Positions 1 through 10,942 of a stretch of DNA of 64,000 nt are shown piece by piece (the stretch's first letter is position 1; every line of letters begins with the position of its first letter). The stretch is from Siphlonurus alternatus. Taxonomy: Eukaryota > Arthropoda > Insecta > Ephemeroptera > Siphlonuridae. The stretch lies in NCBI GenBank assembly GCA_949825025.1, contig OX463778.1, forward strand, positions 35,232,616 to 35,296,615, read 5' to 3'. Position numbers and translations under genes: made by a program. Below the pieces are notes generated by a model that saw only the letters and a program-made list of their open reading frames with translations, did not search any database and had not been told where the DNA came from.

Positions 1-611
1 TAAAAAGGGGGCTTTTATTCTAAATTATATGGTTCATAGCAATATGTTTATATGTTTTAATTTTTGAAGCACATGAGAGTTGGAATTAAGGGTACAGTAC
101 ATTAAAATACAGCAGTAGAAAATATTTAATAACAATGAAAAAATAAATAAATAAAATTAAATTAACTTATCTTTTTAAGCAGCTTTTTATAATAATTAAC
201 AATTATTACACTGTGAAAAAAAAATATGGGGAATTCACAAAACACTAGCTCAAAATTTAAGACAAGTTTCTTTAAAACTGGAAAAGTTGCATCATGTAGT
301 GTAAATTTTTAATTTTACAGTCTTAAATTTCCTGACCTGATGCTTTGTGAATTCCCTCAAATAAAAATCAGCATTGCTGACAAAATTTGTTGAGAAATAA
401 GGAAAGATAAATCTGAAGGTAATTGTGACTTTTATTATGTATACATGTAATATAACTAATGTATATTGTAATCACCATTTACCAAAAGGTATTTTTAATT
501 TGGATAAATAAAAAAAAATCATAGAATAGTATATAACAGTAACCGCAATGAAGAGACAGAAGCTCAAATGCAACATCGTCTCATTCTCGTAACCCACTAG
601 GTTGTTCTTAC
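1..611 (-). other. Partial DHX34 intron at window edge
   Basis: AT-rich sequence after the exon 10 donor, continuing off the left edge. I see no coding block or repeat structure in it apart from short A runs. Confidence 0.6.
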
Positions 612-809
612 CCTTAGCAGATCCTTGAACTGCCGCCTCAGCTTGGTCATCTCGTAGAAGCGCTGCTCCTCAAGGCCTCTTCGCTGACACCAGCGTCTTG
701 AGTGTCCCGGACGGGCATCTTTCTCCTGCTTCACCTCCAGCCACTCTTTGAGCGCTGCCAGCAATGTCAGTGGGTCCCCGTGGTCGCTCTCCAGCTTCTT
801 GCGTGACGT
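612..809 (-). CDS. DHX34: DHX34 coding exon 10 (last exon in window)
   Basis: 66 codons, phase 0: [20 protein letters not shown], then a Trp/Glu-rich stretch and [20 protein letters not shown] ending FKDLLR. Acceptor GATGCACAG|ACG has a CTGAC branch-point-like sequence upstream; donor CTAAGG|GTAAGA. The remaining exons (OB-fold and C-terminal tail) must lie to the left of position 1. Confidence 0.94.
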
Positions 810-3800
810 CTGTGCATCAAGAAGTGATTGGTCAGTGAGGGCTGCTTTCAATCCTCATGATTTCCCAATTATGAGGATTGGCAAATTGGGGAATATTGGG
901 AAATTATGAGGATTGGCAGTTTATTCCACTTTAATTGAAAAATTTAAGTATATTAGTGTTGCAAAAACCTTTATTACTGTTTATAAATATAGCTAAAAAG
1001 TGTAAAAAATATATAAACGAGTTCTTTAAATAAATTTAAATTGATGCAATTTTTGAGGATAATGTTGCAATGAATATAATATTTGATACTTGTCTTATAT
1101 TATTTATTTGTACACCACTGGTGTTTGATGAATGAATATTATTAAATTGTCATTGATGGATATGTACTGTATTTTATTTGAGAAATGAAACAATCATCAA
1201 TCATGAACAATAAAAAAAAATTACAAGTTTGTTTCAAATATACCGGAAAATGGCACAAAAAAATCTTTAATTCTTTACTTTATTCTTATTATTTTTTTTT
1301 TTTTTTCTTTATGAAGCTTACCTCACACTCTGGGTCTCGGTAGGCCTTGTTGGTGAAGGGGCTCTGCACACTGAGAGCCGCAGCTAGGGACAGCACGGGC
1401 TCCACCTGGTGGAACATGGAGCCCAGCACCAACATTTTGCCGATCCCCACGTCCACTGGCAGGCAAGAAAGCATGCGACCCATCGGAGTCAGCTTCTCGT
1501 CCTCCGTCAGCGCCCCCTGTGGCGAGATTACATTCAACCATCATGTAAAAACCTGCATTACTCTCTAACATGATGTCTTATTGCATCATGCTCTCTACAC
1601 ACCCTTGTAAAGTAGCTTCATTATTTTAATGGAAGATGAAATAACATAATATGAAGGACATTATTGACTTTGTAGCATATTATGTTTAAATAATTGCAGT
1701 AAAATGGGGATTCTTTGGTCTATAAATATGTATGTACTGAAGGATGCTGCAAATTTAAGTACAATGACATGATGAATTTTACTTTGTTTTAAAACGATTT
1801 TGAGAATGTTTAAAATAAATATATTAAATCTATAGGGTGAGTAACTTTGTATACTATAATATGTAATATTAAGTACCGGTATGCTTTTTGTGTAGTTAAC
1901 AACTTGGTTCCAGTATGATTTTTATTTTTTTTTTTTTACTGTAGTATTATTGATATGACATTTATGTTACTGTATATTTACTATATTTATATACTAGGCT
2001 GTATTATGGTTTACCAATACATCCAGAAATTGGAATTTTATGTATTGTATTCAATATACTGTAGTCAGTGGGATAACTCACTACAGTATTCAATAATTAC
2101 AGTTTGTAATAAATATACACTTATCATGTGCAGACAGCATACTGCATTTTAATAACTTAATATAAATATGAATTTAGTATACAGTATCATATTTTAATTA
2201 AACCATGTGATTAAAAAACTAACAAATTTACAGTATCCAGTAACAAAAATAGCTATACGTAATGAAATGAAAATTTGCTTGAAAATCTCGGACAATTTTT
2301 TTTTTAAGGTAGAGGTAGCTGTTCGACGTACTTCCCCTTGATTAACATGTAAACCTTAGCAAATTCACAAAAATTCTGAAATTTTTTTGAGAGACAGATA
2401 TTAGTGCTTAAAAGCAATAGAAAAAATTTCAAAACAATTTAACAAGCCAATTTTTTTAATTAATTTTTTTAATTTTCAGCATAGGGCTTTCCCATGGAAA
2501 GACAAACTAATTGTAAGAATTTAATTTAAAAAAATCGGCTCGTTAAATTGTTTTGAAACTTTTTCTATGGCTTTTAGGCACTAATATCTACCTCTCAAAA
2601 AAATTTCAGAATTTTTGTGAATTTGCTAAGGTTTGCATGTTAATCAAAGGGGATTACGTCGAACTGCTGTTCGGCGTTATCTCTACCTTAATGTATAAAT
2701 ATATCCAGGACAGACTATTGTTTCTGATTATCAAAAGCACTTTTTGATCTACTGCAGATTTTTGCATGTTGACGCACCTGTTCTTTGAGTGTTGTGATGG
2801 CCATTTCAAGACTTTCTGCAGGTGGAGGTTCGATGAAGGGGAAGCGTCTGGCATCGGGCAAGCCCATGGCCACCATCTGCAGCAACAGTGAGTCGAGGGG
2901 TACTCTGAGGATCTCAGGAGTAGTGTACTGTGACATGGCTTCATACTCTTCCTCAGAGTACAGACGGTAGCACACCCCAGGACCCGTTCGACCTGCCACC
3001 AAGAAACGAACCTTAGCTAATGCCTCACTTTGTAACAAAATGTAAGACTTCCAGTGTGTATCTCTTTCAATGCCTTTGTTAGTGTGAATGAATAAACTTC
3101 AATTTTGATACTTTTTCCAAGACGGGTTTTAATTAAAAATAATGGAAGCTATCAGTCGCACTAATATTAACCCTAACTTACATATAACAATACATGTATA
3201 AAAAACTAGTTGGAAAAATACAGAGCACTTTGGAGTCATCCAATCACTAGGTTGCCGGACTGACCTGCCCGTCCCTTGCGCTGCTCTGCGCTGGCCTGGC
3301 TGACCCAGAACTCCTTGAGCCGCTGCATCTTGCATGTGGCGTCGTAACTCATCTCCTTCACCTTGCCCGAATCCACGACGAACCTGATCCCGTCGATTGT
3401 CACCGACGTCTCTGCAATGTTGGTCGACACGATGCACTTACGAACACCATCAGGTGGGTAGTCGAACACCTGATGCAAAAAAACAAGGGGTCAGTTTGTA
3501 GATTGATTGGGGGGGGGTTGAAGATTTAAGCTTTATTTTATACTATTAATATTATTGTAATCTGATAAAAGATAATGAAAAATAACAGAAAACATGATTT
3601 ACATATACTGTATGTTAACAGTTCTGGAAACCATAAATAAAATTATTTTTAGGTATTAAGTATAAGATAAAAAAAAATATGAATTTTGGGGGAGTCGGGC
3701 ATTGATTTAAAAATCAAGACCATCACATATTGTCCCATCGTAAATCATTTTTATTTCCTCACCCAAGGATTAATATGTTTAATCCTTGAAAAAAAAAAAA

Positions 3801-6800
3801 AAACTAAATGTACCAGTTTTAGCAAAGGCAAATGCACAGGAAAGGAGCAAGGAATATTCCTACCACCTCCCCAGCAACCCGTCGAGAGGTCTATAAAATA
3901 TAATTACAGTACGTATCTAAATACCTACCCCTTGAAATTAACACTTTGGTTACAGGAAACACTCCTATTTGTCTTGAACAGTAGTGAGAAAGACAAGAGG
4001 GTAATATCACCTGGTCCTGCTCTGCCAAGGAGAGGGTGCTGTGCAGGGCCAGGATGATCCAGCCCTGGCTCTGCTGAGCGTACAGCTTGGCCGCATCCAC
4101 TACCGTCGAGATCTCGGCCATGCCACTCAAGAACATCAGCACATCACCCTTTTCGTCCTCTGTCAAAACAGAACAAGCCCCTCAGTACTTTGTTACCAGA
4201 GTTGACAATAGGATAGGAATTACATGAGTGCAGCAAAAAATATTGGCAATGAGTGACACTTGCTTATAAATTAAAAAGAAAGTCAATTTTTCTAATTTAT
4301 TTTAATGGCCAACAATAAATGAATCAAAGTACTCATAATTTCCCGGTGAGTACTGAACTTTGGAGGTAAAGTTCATATTTGCTACCAGCTTAATGTTCAT
4401 GATTGGTCATCAATTTTCCTAGTATTTTCAAAAGTCAAAACTATTGCTCTAAAATTTTATTAAAAATGTTTTTCTCAAAACTTTTCTCAAGACACTGAAA
4501 ATAGTTGTATTTTAAAACTACTTGAAATTGTTAAAGAACTTCTCTGCTTTGTCAGGACCAAACAACTAAGACAAAACCTTCAAACAACATGACTTACTTG
4601 GATATTTCTCGTCAATGAGCTGCAAGATTTGTACAAACGGTCCAGGGTTGAGTCTTTCCGTCTTCTTGGCAAACTGGTCCCTTACGATTGGCCGGTAGTG
4701 CAGTTTGATGGGGAACAGCCTCCCAGGCACCTGAAATCAGCACACTTAGTTGTAATGATGAATACTAAATGACAGTGGCGACATAGATCGCGGACCAATT
4801 TGAAAATTTTAATTTAATTTTAAATTTTAATTTTTCCTTACGTGACTTTATTAACGTTGGTTGGAAAAAAAACTAATACTTTGGTTACTTAGGAAGAATT
4901 TTTTTTTTTTTTTTTTTTTTTAATATTTAGCAGTTAGTATGAGAGAAAAACATTGAATCATATAGGGGACTGCGGTGGACATAACAGTCAAATCTGTGTG
5001 TATTTAATATTAAGAAAAAACATTATAATGTGTATGTAAGGAAAGTTTCCTGCAATAATCTGCTTCACCATCTACTAGGCCCATTTTTATTATTATTATT
5101 ATTCTTTTATCACTTACAATAATGTATTTTGTTAGTTTATTCATACTCTAGAATTGGAAATTTTAGAGTTACATCAATTGTACTTTAAATCTGACTGATT
5201 CTGTTTAAAATTAAATACAGTACTCTGTTACCAAATACAGTAATAATTATGAAAGTGAGGATTTAAATTTTCCAAAACGTTGCCAATATTTTAAATCAAA
5301 TACCTGGATGACACAAGGATTGTGAGCTGAGAAGAATCCAGCAAACAGCTGGATGTTGATTGTGGCTGACATGAGCACCAGCTTGAGGGTTGGTCGCTGT
5401 AGCAGCAGGCAGCGCAGGATGCCCAGCAGGAAGTCTCCGTGCAGGTGCCTCTCATGCACCTCATCCAGCACAATCACCTCGTAGCCAGAAAGGGCAGGGT
5501 CCATCGACACCTGAGCGCAAGAAACAAGTTTGAACAAGGACAAAGCAGGTAGAGTGAATCCAGTTTCAAGGAACACTAATTTGTATGTATTATTTATTGT
5601 ACATCATGTCCAAAATGTAATATCATGAAGAGAAATCATTGAAAATTCTATCACTAAAATAAAGGGGGTGGGGGGAATCTGAGATAAAGAATATATATAT
5701 ATGGGGGGGGGGGGGGGAGAAATCTGACAATGAGATAAAGAATATTGGTCAGAATGTTTTAAGATAATGTAATTAAGATTTATTGAGATTGAAACTTGGA
5801 TCAACATAAACTTTTATTATTACAGCAAACAGGAGATATTTTAATTAAAATATTTTTTTATCAGGTCAATGCTTCTTTGAGTTTTTTTAGGTCAATTAGC
5901 TGCAGAATTTAATATTTTTTTCTTGAGCGCTCGACAGACCTGTCGGAGAAGCAGTCCTTCAGTAATGAAGAGGATTTTGGTGTGCTGAGTCTTGTTCCTT
6001 TCAAAACGGATCTGGTAGCCAACCTCCGTGCTGAACTGGTTCAATGTTTCGTATGCCACTCGCTTGGAGAGAGAGATGCAGGCAATTCGTCGAGGCTGTG
6101 TGCAGGCTGAGGACAACAAACACTATCAGTGTCAGAAGGTAGCAATGTTGACGAGAGAACTACTCACCGATGTTGGTAAAACCAGACTTGATGAGGTACT
6201 GAGGAACCTGAGTAGACTTGCCACAGCCTGTATCTCCAGCAATAACAACAACTTGGTTATCTTGAACTGCTTTCACAATTTCTTTCCTAGAAAATTATAT
6301 TTTATTATATTTCTCTCACGAGTACATACATAAATAACATGTCAGAGGTAGGAGATTTACAAACAGTCCAATAAGAACAAATACTAGTGTTATAATATAT
6401 TTTCAGACATTTTTCTTGGGATATTACTGGTACAGACGCATACCGTACATACTTAAAGGAGGAGAACGGCTTCAACTTTTATATTTTTATCTAGGAGTTC
6501 CAGCCTGTCCCGACGGTTGATGTTAAAAAAAAAAAGGCACCAAGGAAAGTGGGGCTCATGTCGTCAACACTACTGGGGTCCTGTCAGCTGCTGCTTGTGC
6601 ACAGACATGATGACATAAGCCCCAGTTTACTGCTGATCCTCTAGAGGGTGGCAATGTTTTTTATTTTTTTTTAATGCAGAAAGGAGTTTAACATTATTTA
6701 TAAATTATTAAAAATATAAAAGCTGAAGCCATTCCTCTTGTTTAAGGCTTTCATAATATGTATTATACATTATGTAGTGCGACAAATGAAAATGTCATGC

Positions 6801-7617
6801 TTTTCATGTGTAAGGCTTAATGTGTATGCATACTTTACCTGTATTGAGCTACTGGAAGGTTGGCTTGACTCTCCCTCAACTTTTTAAATTTCTTAAATTT
6901 TTCCTTCTGCTTGAAGTCCAAGTATAGCATCAGGACGTCTCGGAACTCCGCGACTCTCCGCTGAGGGAGCCAACGCCCAGTGTCGCGGTCTCGAGGAGGA
7001 ATGCGTGACAGGAGTTCATCAAGATTTGCCGAGAGACTTATGCTAACAAGATGACGCTTGTCAAACTCCACAGGAATTCCAAGCACTTCATTCATTAAGG
7101 GTGGACCGGAATCACAGAACTTTTTTCCAGTTTTCTTTTGCATGTCATCATACTTTCTCAAAAATCTCCAAAAATCATGATATTCTTCTGATCCATACTT
7201 GATTATATCTTCATCACGGAAGAATATTAGATTTAGTTCATATTTGTATTTTTCAAATGAAAAATCTTTTTCTTCTTCGGAATTATTACCAGATATTCTA
7301 TCAATCCCATCTGTAGTAGCTCTACATGGTGGAGGTGGCACGTCCCTTCCACTTGACTTAGATGATGGTTGGTGCAAATGTCTTTGATCAGTATCACAAG
7401 TGTTATTATGCACACTATGCTTACCTGAAGGAGAAGAGGACTTGCCATGTCGATGCTTTGAAGTGTGAGGTCTTTCTTCATCTACACTGTTACTATGCTT
7501 ACTCTTTTTGTGCCTATGGGACGATGTGTCAGTTTTTTCTCGCTTGTGTTTTGACCTTTTAGGTGAGTGATGATGCCTTTTCTTTACATCATGAACTTTT
7601 GAAGTTTTTGAACTCAT
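612..7617 (-). CDS. DHX34: DHX34, DEAH/RHA-family ATP-dependent RNA helicase (ten exons, 3' end beyond window)
   Basis: Ten minus-strand exons join in frame into 789 codons: 7617-6839, 6286-6168, 6106-5940, 5510-5304, 4730-4598, 4159-4011, 3469-3265, 2992-2778, 1516-1322 and 809-612. All introns are GT-AG, from 61 bp (6107-6167) to 1261 bp (1517-2777). Motifs run in helicase order: Walker [10 protein letters not shown] (277-285), TQPRRIA (302-308), DEVH (371-374), SAT (403-405), [13 protein letters not shown] (533-545) and QRKGRAGRTGPG (581-592). After these come the winged-helix/ratchet part and the [12 protein letters not shown] and [14 protein letters not shown] segments that I recognise from DHX34. 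DHX34 is known to bridge UPF1 and the SMG1 kinase in nonsense-mediated mRNA decay. The vertebrate protein is about 1,140 residues, so the remaining C-terminus should lie left of position 1. Family assignment is strong; the NMD role here is inferred from orthology. Confidence 0.93.
1322..1516 (-). CDS. DHX34: DHX34 coding exon 9 (ratchet/helicase-associated domain)
   Basis: 65 codons, phase 0 at both ends: [35 protein letters not shown] and [10 protein letters not shown], the conserved HA2 core. Acceptor CTCGCCACAG|GGG; donor TGTGAG|GTAAGC. A run of T bases lies directly beyond the donor on the plus strand (1291-1306). Confidence 0.95.
2304..2691. mobile_element. TTAA-ended palindromic MITE, copy 1 (in DHX34 intron 8)
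   Basis: A 388-bp inverted repeat bounded by TTAA on both sides. The left end reads TTAAGGTAGAGGTAGCTG; the right end, reversed, gives TAAGGTAGAGATAACGCCG. The arms pair almost throughout; both contain TTAACATG, CTTAGCAAATTCACAAAAAT and TTTCAAAACAATTTAAC, and the centre holds GGGCTTTCCCATGG. Arms and centre are shared with the copies at 13386 and 49583. TTAA target sites suit piggyBac or Kolobok-type transposases. No transposase is encoded, so it is non-autonomous. Confidence 0.85.
2778..2992 (-). CDS. DHX34: DHX34 coding exon 8 (end of motif VI, winged-helix region)
   Basis: Two bases complete Gly587, then 71 codons start with [19 protein letters not shown] and include [20 protein letters not shown] and [20 protein letters not shown]. 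This is the canonical post-motif VI stretch of DEAH/RHA helicases. Acceptor TTGGTGGCAG|GT; donor AACAG|GTGCGT. An 388-bp palindromic transposon sits 86 bp into the following intron. Confidence 0.95.
3265..3469 (-). CDS. DHX34: DHX34 coding exon 7 (motifs V and VI)
   Basis: 68 codons plus one base. [20 protein letters not shown] is motif V, and the end [10 protein letters not shown] plus a split Gly begins motif VI. The residues contact ATP and RNA in DEAH helicases. Acceptor TTGCATCAG|GTG; donor GGGCAG|GTCAGT, completed by exon 8 into QRKGRAGRTGPG. Confidence 0.95.
4011..4159 (-). CDS. DHX34: DHX34 coding exon 6 (RecA2 start)
   Basis: Two bases complete a Lys codon, followed by 49 codons: [20 protein letters not shown] and ending [25 protein letters not shown] matches the family's motif IV region (GD-(I/V)L-(V/I)FL-G). 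Acceptor TTTTGACAG|AG; donor GACCAG|GTGATA, phase 0. Confidence 0.94.
4598..4730 (-). CDS. DHX34: DHX34 coding exon 5
   Basis: Acceptor TGATTTCAG|GTG and donor ATCCAA|GTAAGT bound 44 codons plus one base: [16 protein letters not shown], then the segment ending LQLIDEKYP. It corresponds to the linker between RecA1 and RecA2, where the family has a (V)PGR-(L/M)FP-(I/V) start. It has no open reading frame long enough for routine ORF calling and was found by reading between exons 4 and 6; both junctions keep frame. Confidence 0.93.
5304..5510 (-). CDS. DHX34: DHX34 coding exon 4 (DEVH box, SAT)
   Basis: This exon has 69 full codons, phase 0 at both ends. It carries the Walker B variant [15 protein letters not shown] and motif [17 protein letters not shown] rather than DEAH is the form I expect for DHX34, so it is not a defect. 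Acceptor TGCGCTCAG|GTG; donor ATCCAG|GTATTT. Confidence 0.95.
5940..6106 (-). CDS. DHX34: DHX34 coding exon 3 (motif Ia)
   Basis: The acceptor is TTGTCCTCAG|CC, only 61 bp after the previous donor. The exon encodes [20 protein letters not shown] and ends at ...[10 protein letters not shown], corresponding to motifs Ia-Ib of RecA1. The donor is CGACAG|GTCTGT, which lacks the usual A/G-A-G-T at +3 to +6. It is nevertheless the only position that joins the next exon in frame at the conserved LLRQ-V-SMDP boundary. Confidence 0.92.
6168..6286 (-). CDS. DHX34: DHX34 coding exon 2 (Walker A)
   Basis: The acceptor TTTTCTAG|GAAAG and donor ACATCG|GTGAGT bound 119 bases that complete the split Arg260 codon and encode [20 protein letters not shown] followed by [15 protein letters not shown]. 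The GDTGCGKST loop binds ATP phosphates in DEAH helicases. The exon ends with one base of a Gly/Ala codon that is completed in exon 3, so the frame is kept. Confidence 0.95.
6839..7617 (-). CDS. DHX34: DHX34 coding exon 1 (N-terminus)
   Basis: The ATG at 7617 opens 259 codons plus two bases (phase 2). Residues 1-110 are low-complexity and rich in Lys, His and Ser, reminiscent of RS/KH-like nuclear-speckle tails. From about residue 125 a conserved block begins ([20 protein letters not shown], then [19 protein letters not shown]), which is the DHX34-type N-terminal region before the helicase core. The donor is CAATACAG|GTAAAG on the minus strand. The start is chosen because the reading frame is closed by AT-rich stop-containing DNA immediately upstream and no better ATG is visible; an upstream non-coding exon cannot be excluded. 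Confidence 0.92.
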
Positions 7618-8041
7618 ATTTTTTTATTCTTATTGTTTCCTTTGGCAATATTTGTACACTGCACATACGCAAAATAACACAAAGCTTTACTCAAAAATTT
7701 CTCTGCTGTTTGGAAATTAAAAATCGCAATGATAACATGAAAAGCAGACAGTAAAGTTTTTAATGCTTTTTTATCAGCTGGTAGCTGGTAGACAAAAAGA
7801 AAAAAAAAATGTAAACAAGGGAAAAAAATACACGCTTGCGACATCTTTTGTTTCTAGTTTGAAGCTAATCATTGCACGGAACGTGCTGCTCTCAGGCCGC
7901 AGAAGTTGTAACCACTAGTAAGAACATGTGTGACGGATAAACAAGGATGGCGCCGGCGAACGTGGTGTGTGTCAGTGACGTTTCCTCAGGTGCATTGTAA
8001 ATTTTAAATGATAAATTCACCTTGTACACATACCTGAAAGG
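7618..8041. promoter_or_regulatory. DHX34 upstream region, possible divergent promoter
   Basis: This separates the DHX34 start codon from the intergenic DNA and includes a locally GC-richer stretch (7880-7990). On the plus strand, ATGGCGCCGGCGAACGTGG near 7947 opens a 17-codon frame, and a consensus donor CTGAAAG|GTAAGA lies at 8040/8041. These would fit a head-to-head partner transcript with a short first exon. No coding similarity supports it, so this is inference only. Confidence 0.3.
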
Positions 8042-9522
8042 TAAGAAAATTAAAAATCAAAGTGGTTTTGCATGAGAATGTATTCAACATGAAAAATTGC
8101 AAAGTCTGTTGTTCTGGATAGGTCTAAATATGTAAAAATAAACTTTTCTGGTTCATTGATTCACACAGTTTACAGTACAGTACTTTTCCTTATTCTTGCA
8201 TAAGTTCTGAAGTTGTTTGCAGTCTGCATCTGCACCAGCTTGCACCTGTTATCATTTTTTTTAACTTGAAATTTATATTTTCTAAGGTAAGAAAACCGTG
8301 TTTTTTACAATAACACTCGAAGTAATAAAGGATCGATGTGCCTTAACAAGAAAATGCACATAAAACTTCATGATCGAACTATAAGCATATAAACTTTCCT
8401 TTTCCTCTCTACCATATTATCTCTATGAATACAGCGCGCGAAAGACCTTGCAATGCGTGTTTACAATATTTGCATTTAGCTCGCGCCAAAAAAAAAAAAA
8501 AAAAAGTTTATTTTTTTATGTGCCCACTACGTACTCTCCTTGTGAGTCATTCGATACTGCAACACGTGCACTTGATAGAGGTGTCACACGTGTTGCTTCT
8601 ACAAGATATTTCGTGCATGTCTCGATCTCCTGTCGCGTGCTCAAAACAGTTCGCTTGATCGCGACATCGCGACCCTCTTTATGTAAATTCCTATTTATAT
8701 TTTTATTGTAATTTTACTATTATTTATGTTATATTATTGTTAAATTGACAATTTTTTTCCTCTGCAATTGCAATTTGCAATATATAATTTTATAATTTAT
8801 ACTGTTGAGTTAAATGTCGGTCCCAAAGACTTCGCGCGTAGGGATGTCTTTGGTCGGTCCTTTGTAGAAGGTGAAAGTTAAATTTGTTGACATGCTGTGT
8901 ATGGATGGCATGAAGTGACCCAGTGAAAGTTCGATCTTCTTGCTAATAAATAACGTGATCCTGCAAAAAAACAATGCTGCTGCATGCATTAAAATTGCAA
9001 ATAAGCACTCTGATGAATGAAAGAATCGCTTCAAAGCTTAAGTTGCTCTTTGTTGAATACATCAGTATAATGATTTTTTAATATTATTATGTATTTGTAT
9101 ACTCTTATCAAAATAAAGTTCAGAAAACTGGTACTCCAGCCCTCACCGTTTCTCCCCCCGTCGGTGTTGTACCATATATTATGCTAAATTAAATAATTTT
9201 AATTCTTAATTGTTGTTTCTAGTTGGACACAGTATTTGTCATCAATACCGAGTTAAAATATAGTAAAAATGAGTGTAAAATCCTTGAGTTTTTAATTTTA
9301 AAAATTCTGCAGTATCATATATGTATATAAAGGAAATCATTAATCATCATGCAATGCTTGTATACATGATCATAATACAGTATGCATACAATCAGTACAT
9401 CATAATTTATATGCATAATTGCTTGCACTAACGCCACTAACAACCCAAATGTTATGCCCACTTTTAGGTACAGTACTACAGCTCTAGGCACTTGAATTCT
9501 TTTTCCCCGAAAATGTATGAGT
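8042..9522. other. Intergenic DNA, no gene seen
   Basis: AT-rich. There is a second donor-like CTAAG|GTAAGA at 8285/8286 and an A-run at 8489-8505. Short reading frames here look random; no domain is recognisable. Confidence 0.5.
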
Positions 9523-9590
9523 CAGGCACGAATCCAAGGGGAGCCCCCCCCCCCCCCCCGAAATATTTTTTCTGAATGGATCCGCGCCTG
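9523..9590. mobile_element. Short hAT-type MITE, family CAGGCGCG (copy 1)
   Basis: A 68-bp element from CAGGCACGAATCCAAGGGG to GGATCCGCGCCTG, mostly terminal inverted repeat around a C run. It is flanked by GTATGAGT on the left and GTATGACT on the right, an 8-bp target duplication with one mismatch, the hAT hallmark. It shares ends with the copies at 19819 and 44330. Confidence 0.75.
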
Positions 9591-9829
9591 GTATGACTTT
9601 GAAAATATTGTATTAATTGTATGCAATATACCATAATATTATAGATGCTATGGGTTTAAAATATAGTACCGTAATAAAAATGGTTTAACTGAAATGCATT
9701 ACAGCTGGGGTACGTGAGTACATTAAAAAAATACCGGTGAACTGTTTTAATTTTATTAGCTCTAATTAGAGTACTGGGATTACTGCGTGATTTTACGACG
9801 TCAGAACAAAGGTTGATGAGGCGGGTTAT

Positions 9830-9935
9830 TTTACCGATGATGTCAGCGCACCCGCGGGTGGCCACCTGCCTCAGGTGACGTCACACGGCCGCCTGATTGC
9901 TGCAGCGCCACTCTCGGCAAAACAGCCCGTCACAT
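9830..9935. promoter_or_regulatory. GC-rich island with CRE palindrome
   Basis: A sharply GC-rich patch in AT-rich DNA. It holds GTGACGTCAC at 9875-9884 next to the CACCTG and CAGGTG E-boxes and CGGCCG. A second TGACGTCA lies at 10123-10130. The composition suggests a conserved regulatory element, but nothing shows which gene it would serve. Confidence 0.35.
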
Positions 9936-10278
9936 TCATGCAGTCACGAATTGTGATCGTTGACATGCAGTTCCGGTAATTACATTTTTATCGTCGCAAC
10001 GAGCTTATAACACAAAATTATAGAAGAAGTAGGATTGTCTTGATACCTTGGTATTTAGAGTCATTTTTGTTTGTACCGAAGGGAACGTAAGAAGTGTCTA
10101 ATACACAGGACTTAATTATGGGTGACGTCATGTAAGACATTTGGCATCAAGTTTGAATGATAAGAGGAGGTACATCGACTGATCTCTTTAATACACATCG
10201 TTGTTAATATCAAGACAACAACAAGACACGTTACATTCGGTACTTAACAATAAAAATTGTTTTATTTTACTGTTTTAT

Positions 10279-10283
<5 letters not shown>

Positions 10284-10323
<40 letters not shown>

Positions 10324-10362
10324 TTAGTAAAGGAGAGACAGAAGTATGGAAATGACAGTTAA

Positions 10363-10399
<37 letters not shown>
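10284..10399. repeat. Two long poly-T tracts
   Basis: T runs of 37 (10284-10320) and 35 bases (10365-10399) enclose a 44-bp unique spacer. They could be reverse-oriented poly-A tails of two retroelement insertions or simple homopolymer expansion. No element body is recognisable beside them. Confidence 0.7.
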
Positions 10400-10404
<5 letters not shown>

Positions 10405-10550
10405 GATATACTGTATCATGGTAAATAAGAGAATTGATGGTGTGAAAGTAAGCATTACATTTTATCTGCGTAGAGTAATATCATAATATAATAAAGAATA
10501 CTGGTAATATCTAAGAACAAAATTATACCGAGTATGGTAATTAAATGGGA

Positions 10551-10685
10551 AAACATTATATTACATTACTATATATATCTATATCTATAGATATATATAT
10601 ACATGATTAATATATTGTATATATACAATACAAGATTGTATATATACAAGATATATAGATATATATATCTATATATACAAGATTA
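10551..10685. repeat. Complex (AT)/(ATCT)-rich palindromic microsatellite
   Basis: Alternating ATATAT and CTATAGATAT units that are largely self-complementary. Simple-sequence DNA, no function inferred. Confidence 0.6.
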
Positions 10686-10942
10686 AAATATGACAATTTT
10701 ACTCCCAATGATGGAAGATGGATGATGGTTGATGGAAGATTCGCAGTGAAATCAGAGAATAGATATGTACATATTATTATCTATTCTCTGGTGAAATCTT
10801 GGCGCTCTCATATCTCTATCGTCACGACAACCGAGATAAGCTCTGCCTGTAAAGAATATTGTAGACGGTAGACGCAGTAAACCCCACGAAGCCGAATCTC
10901 AGTACTCGGAATCTATACGGGTCGGAGTTTCATGTTTACGTT

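Noticed and set aside
10747..10795. Small hairpin AGAGAATAGATA with its complement
   Set aside because: Twelve-base stem only, in AT-rich simple sequence; not distinguishable from chance.
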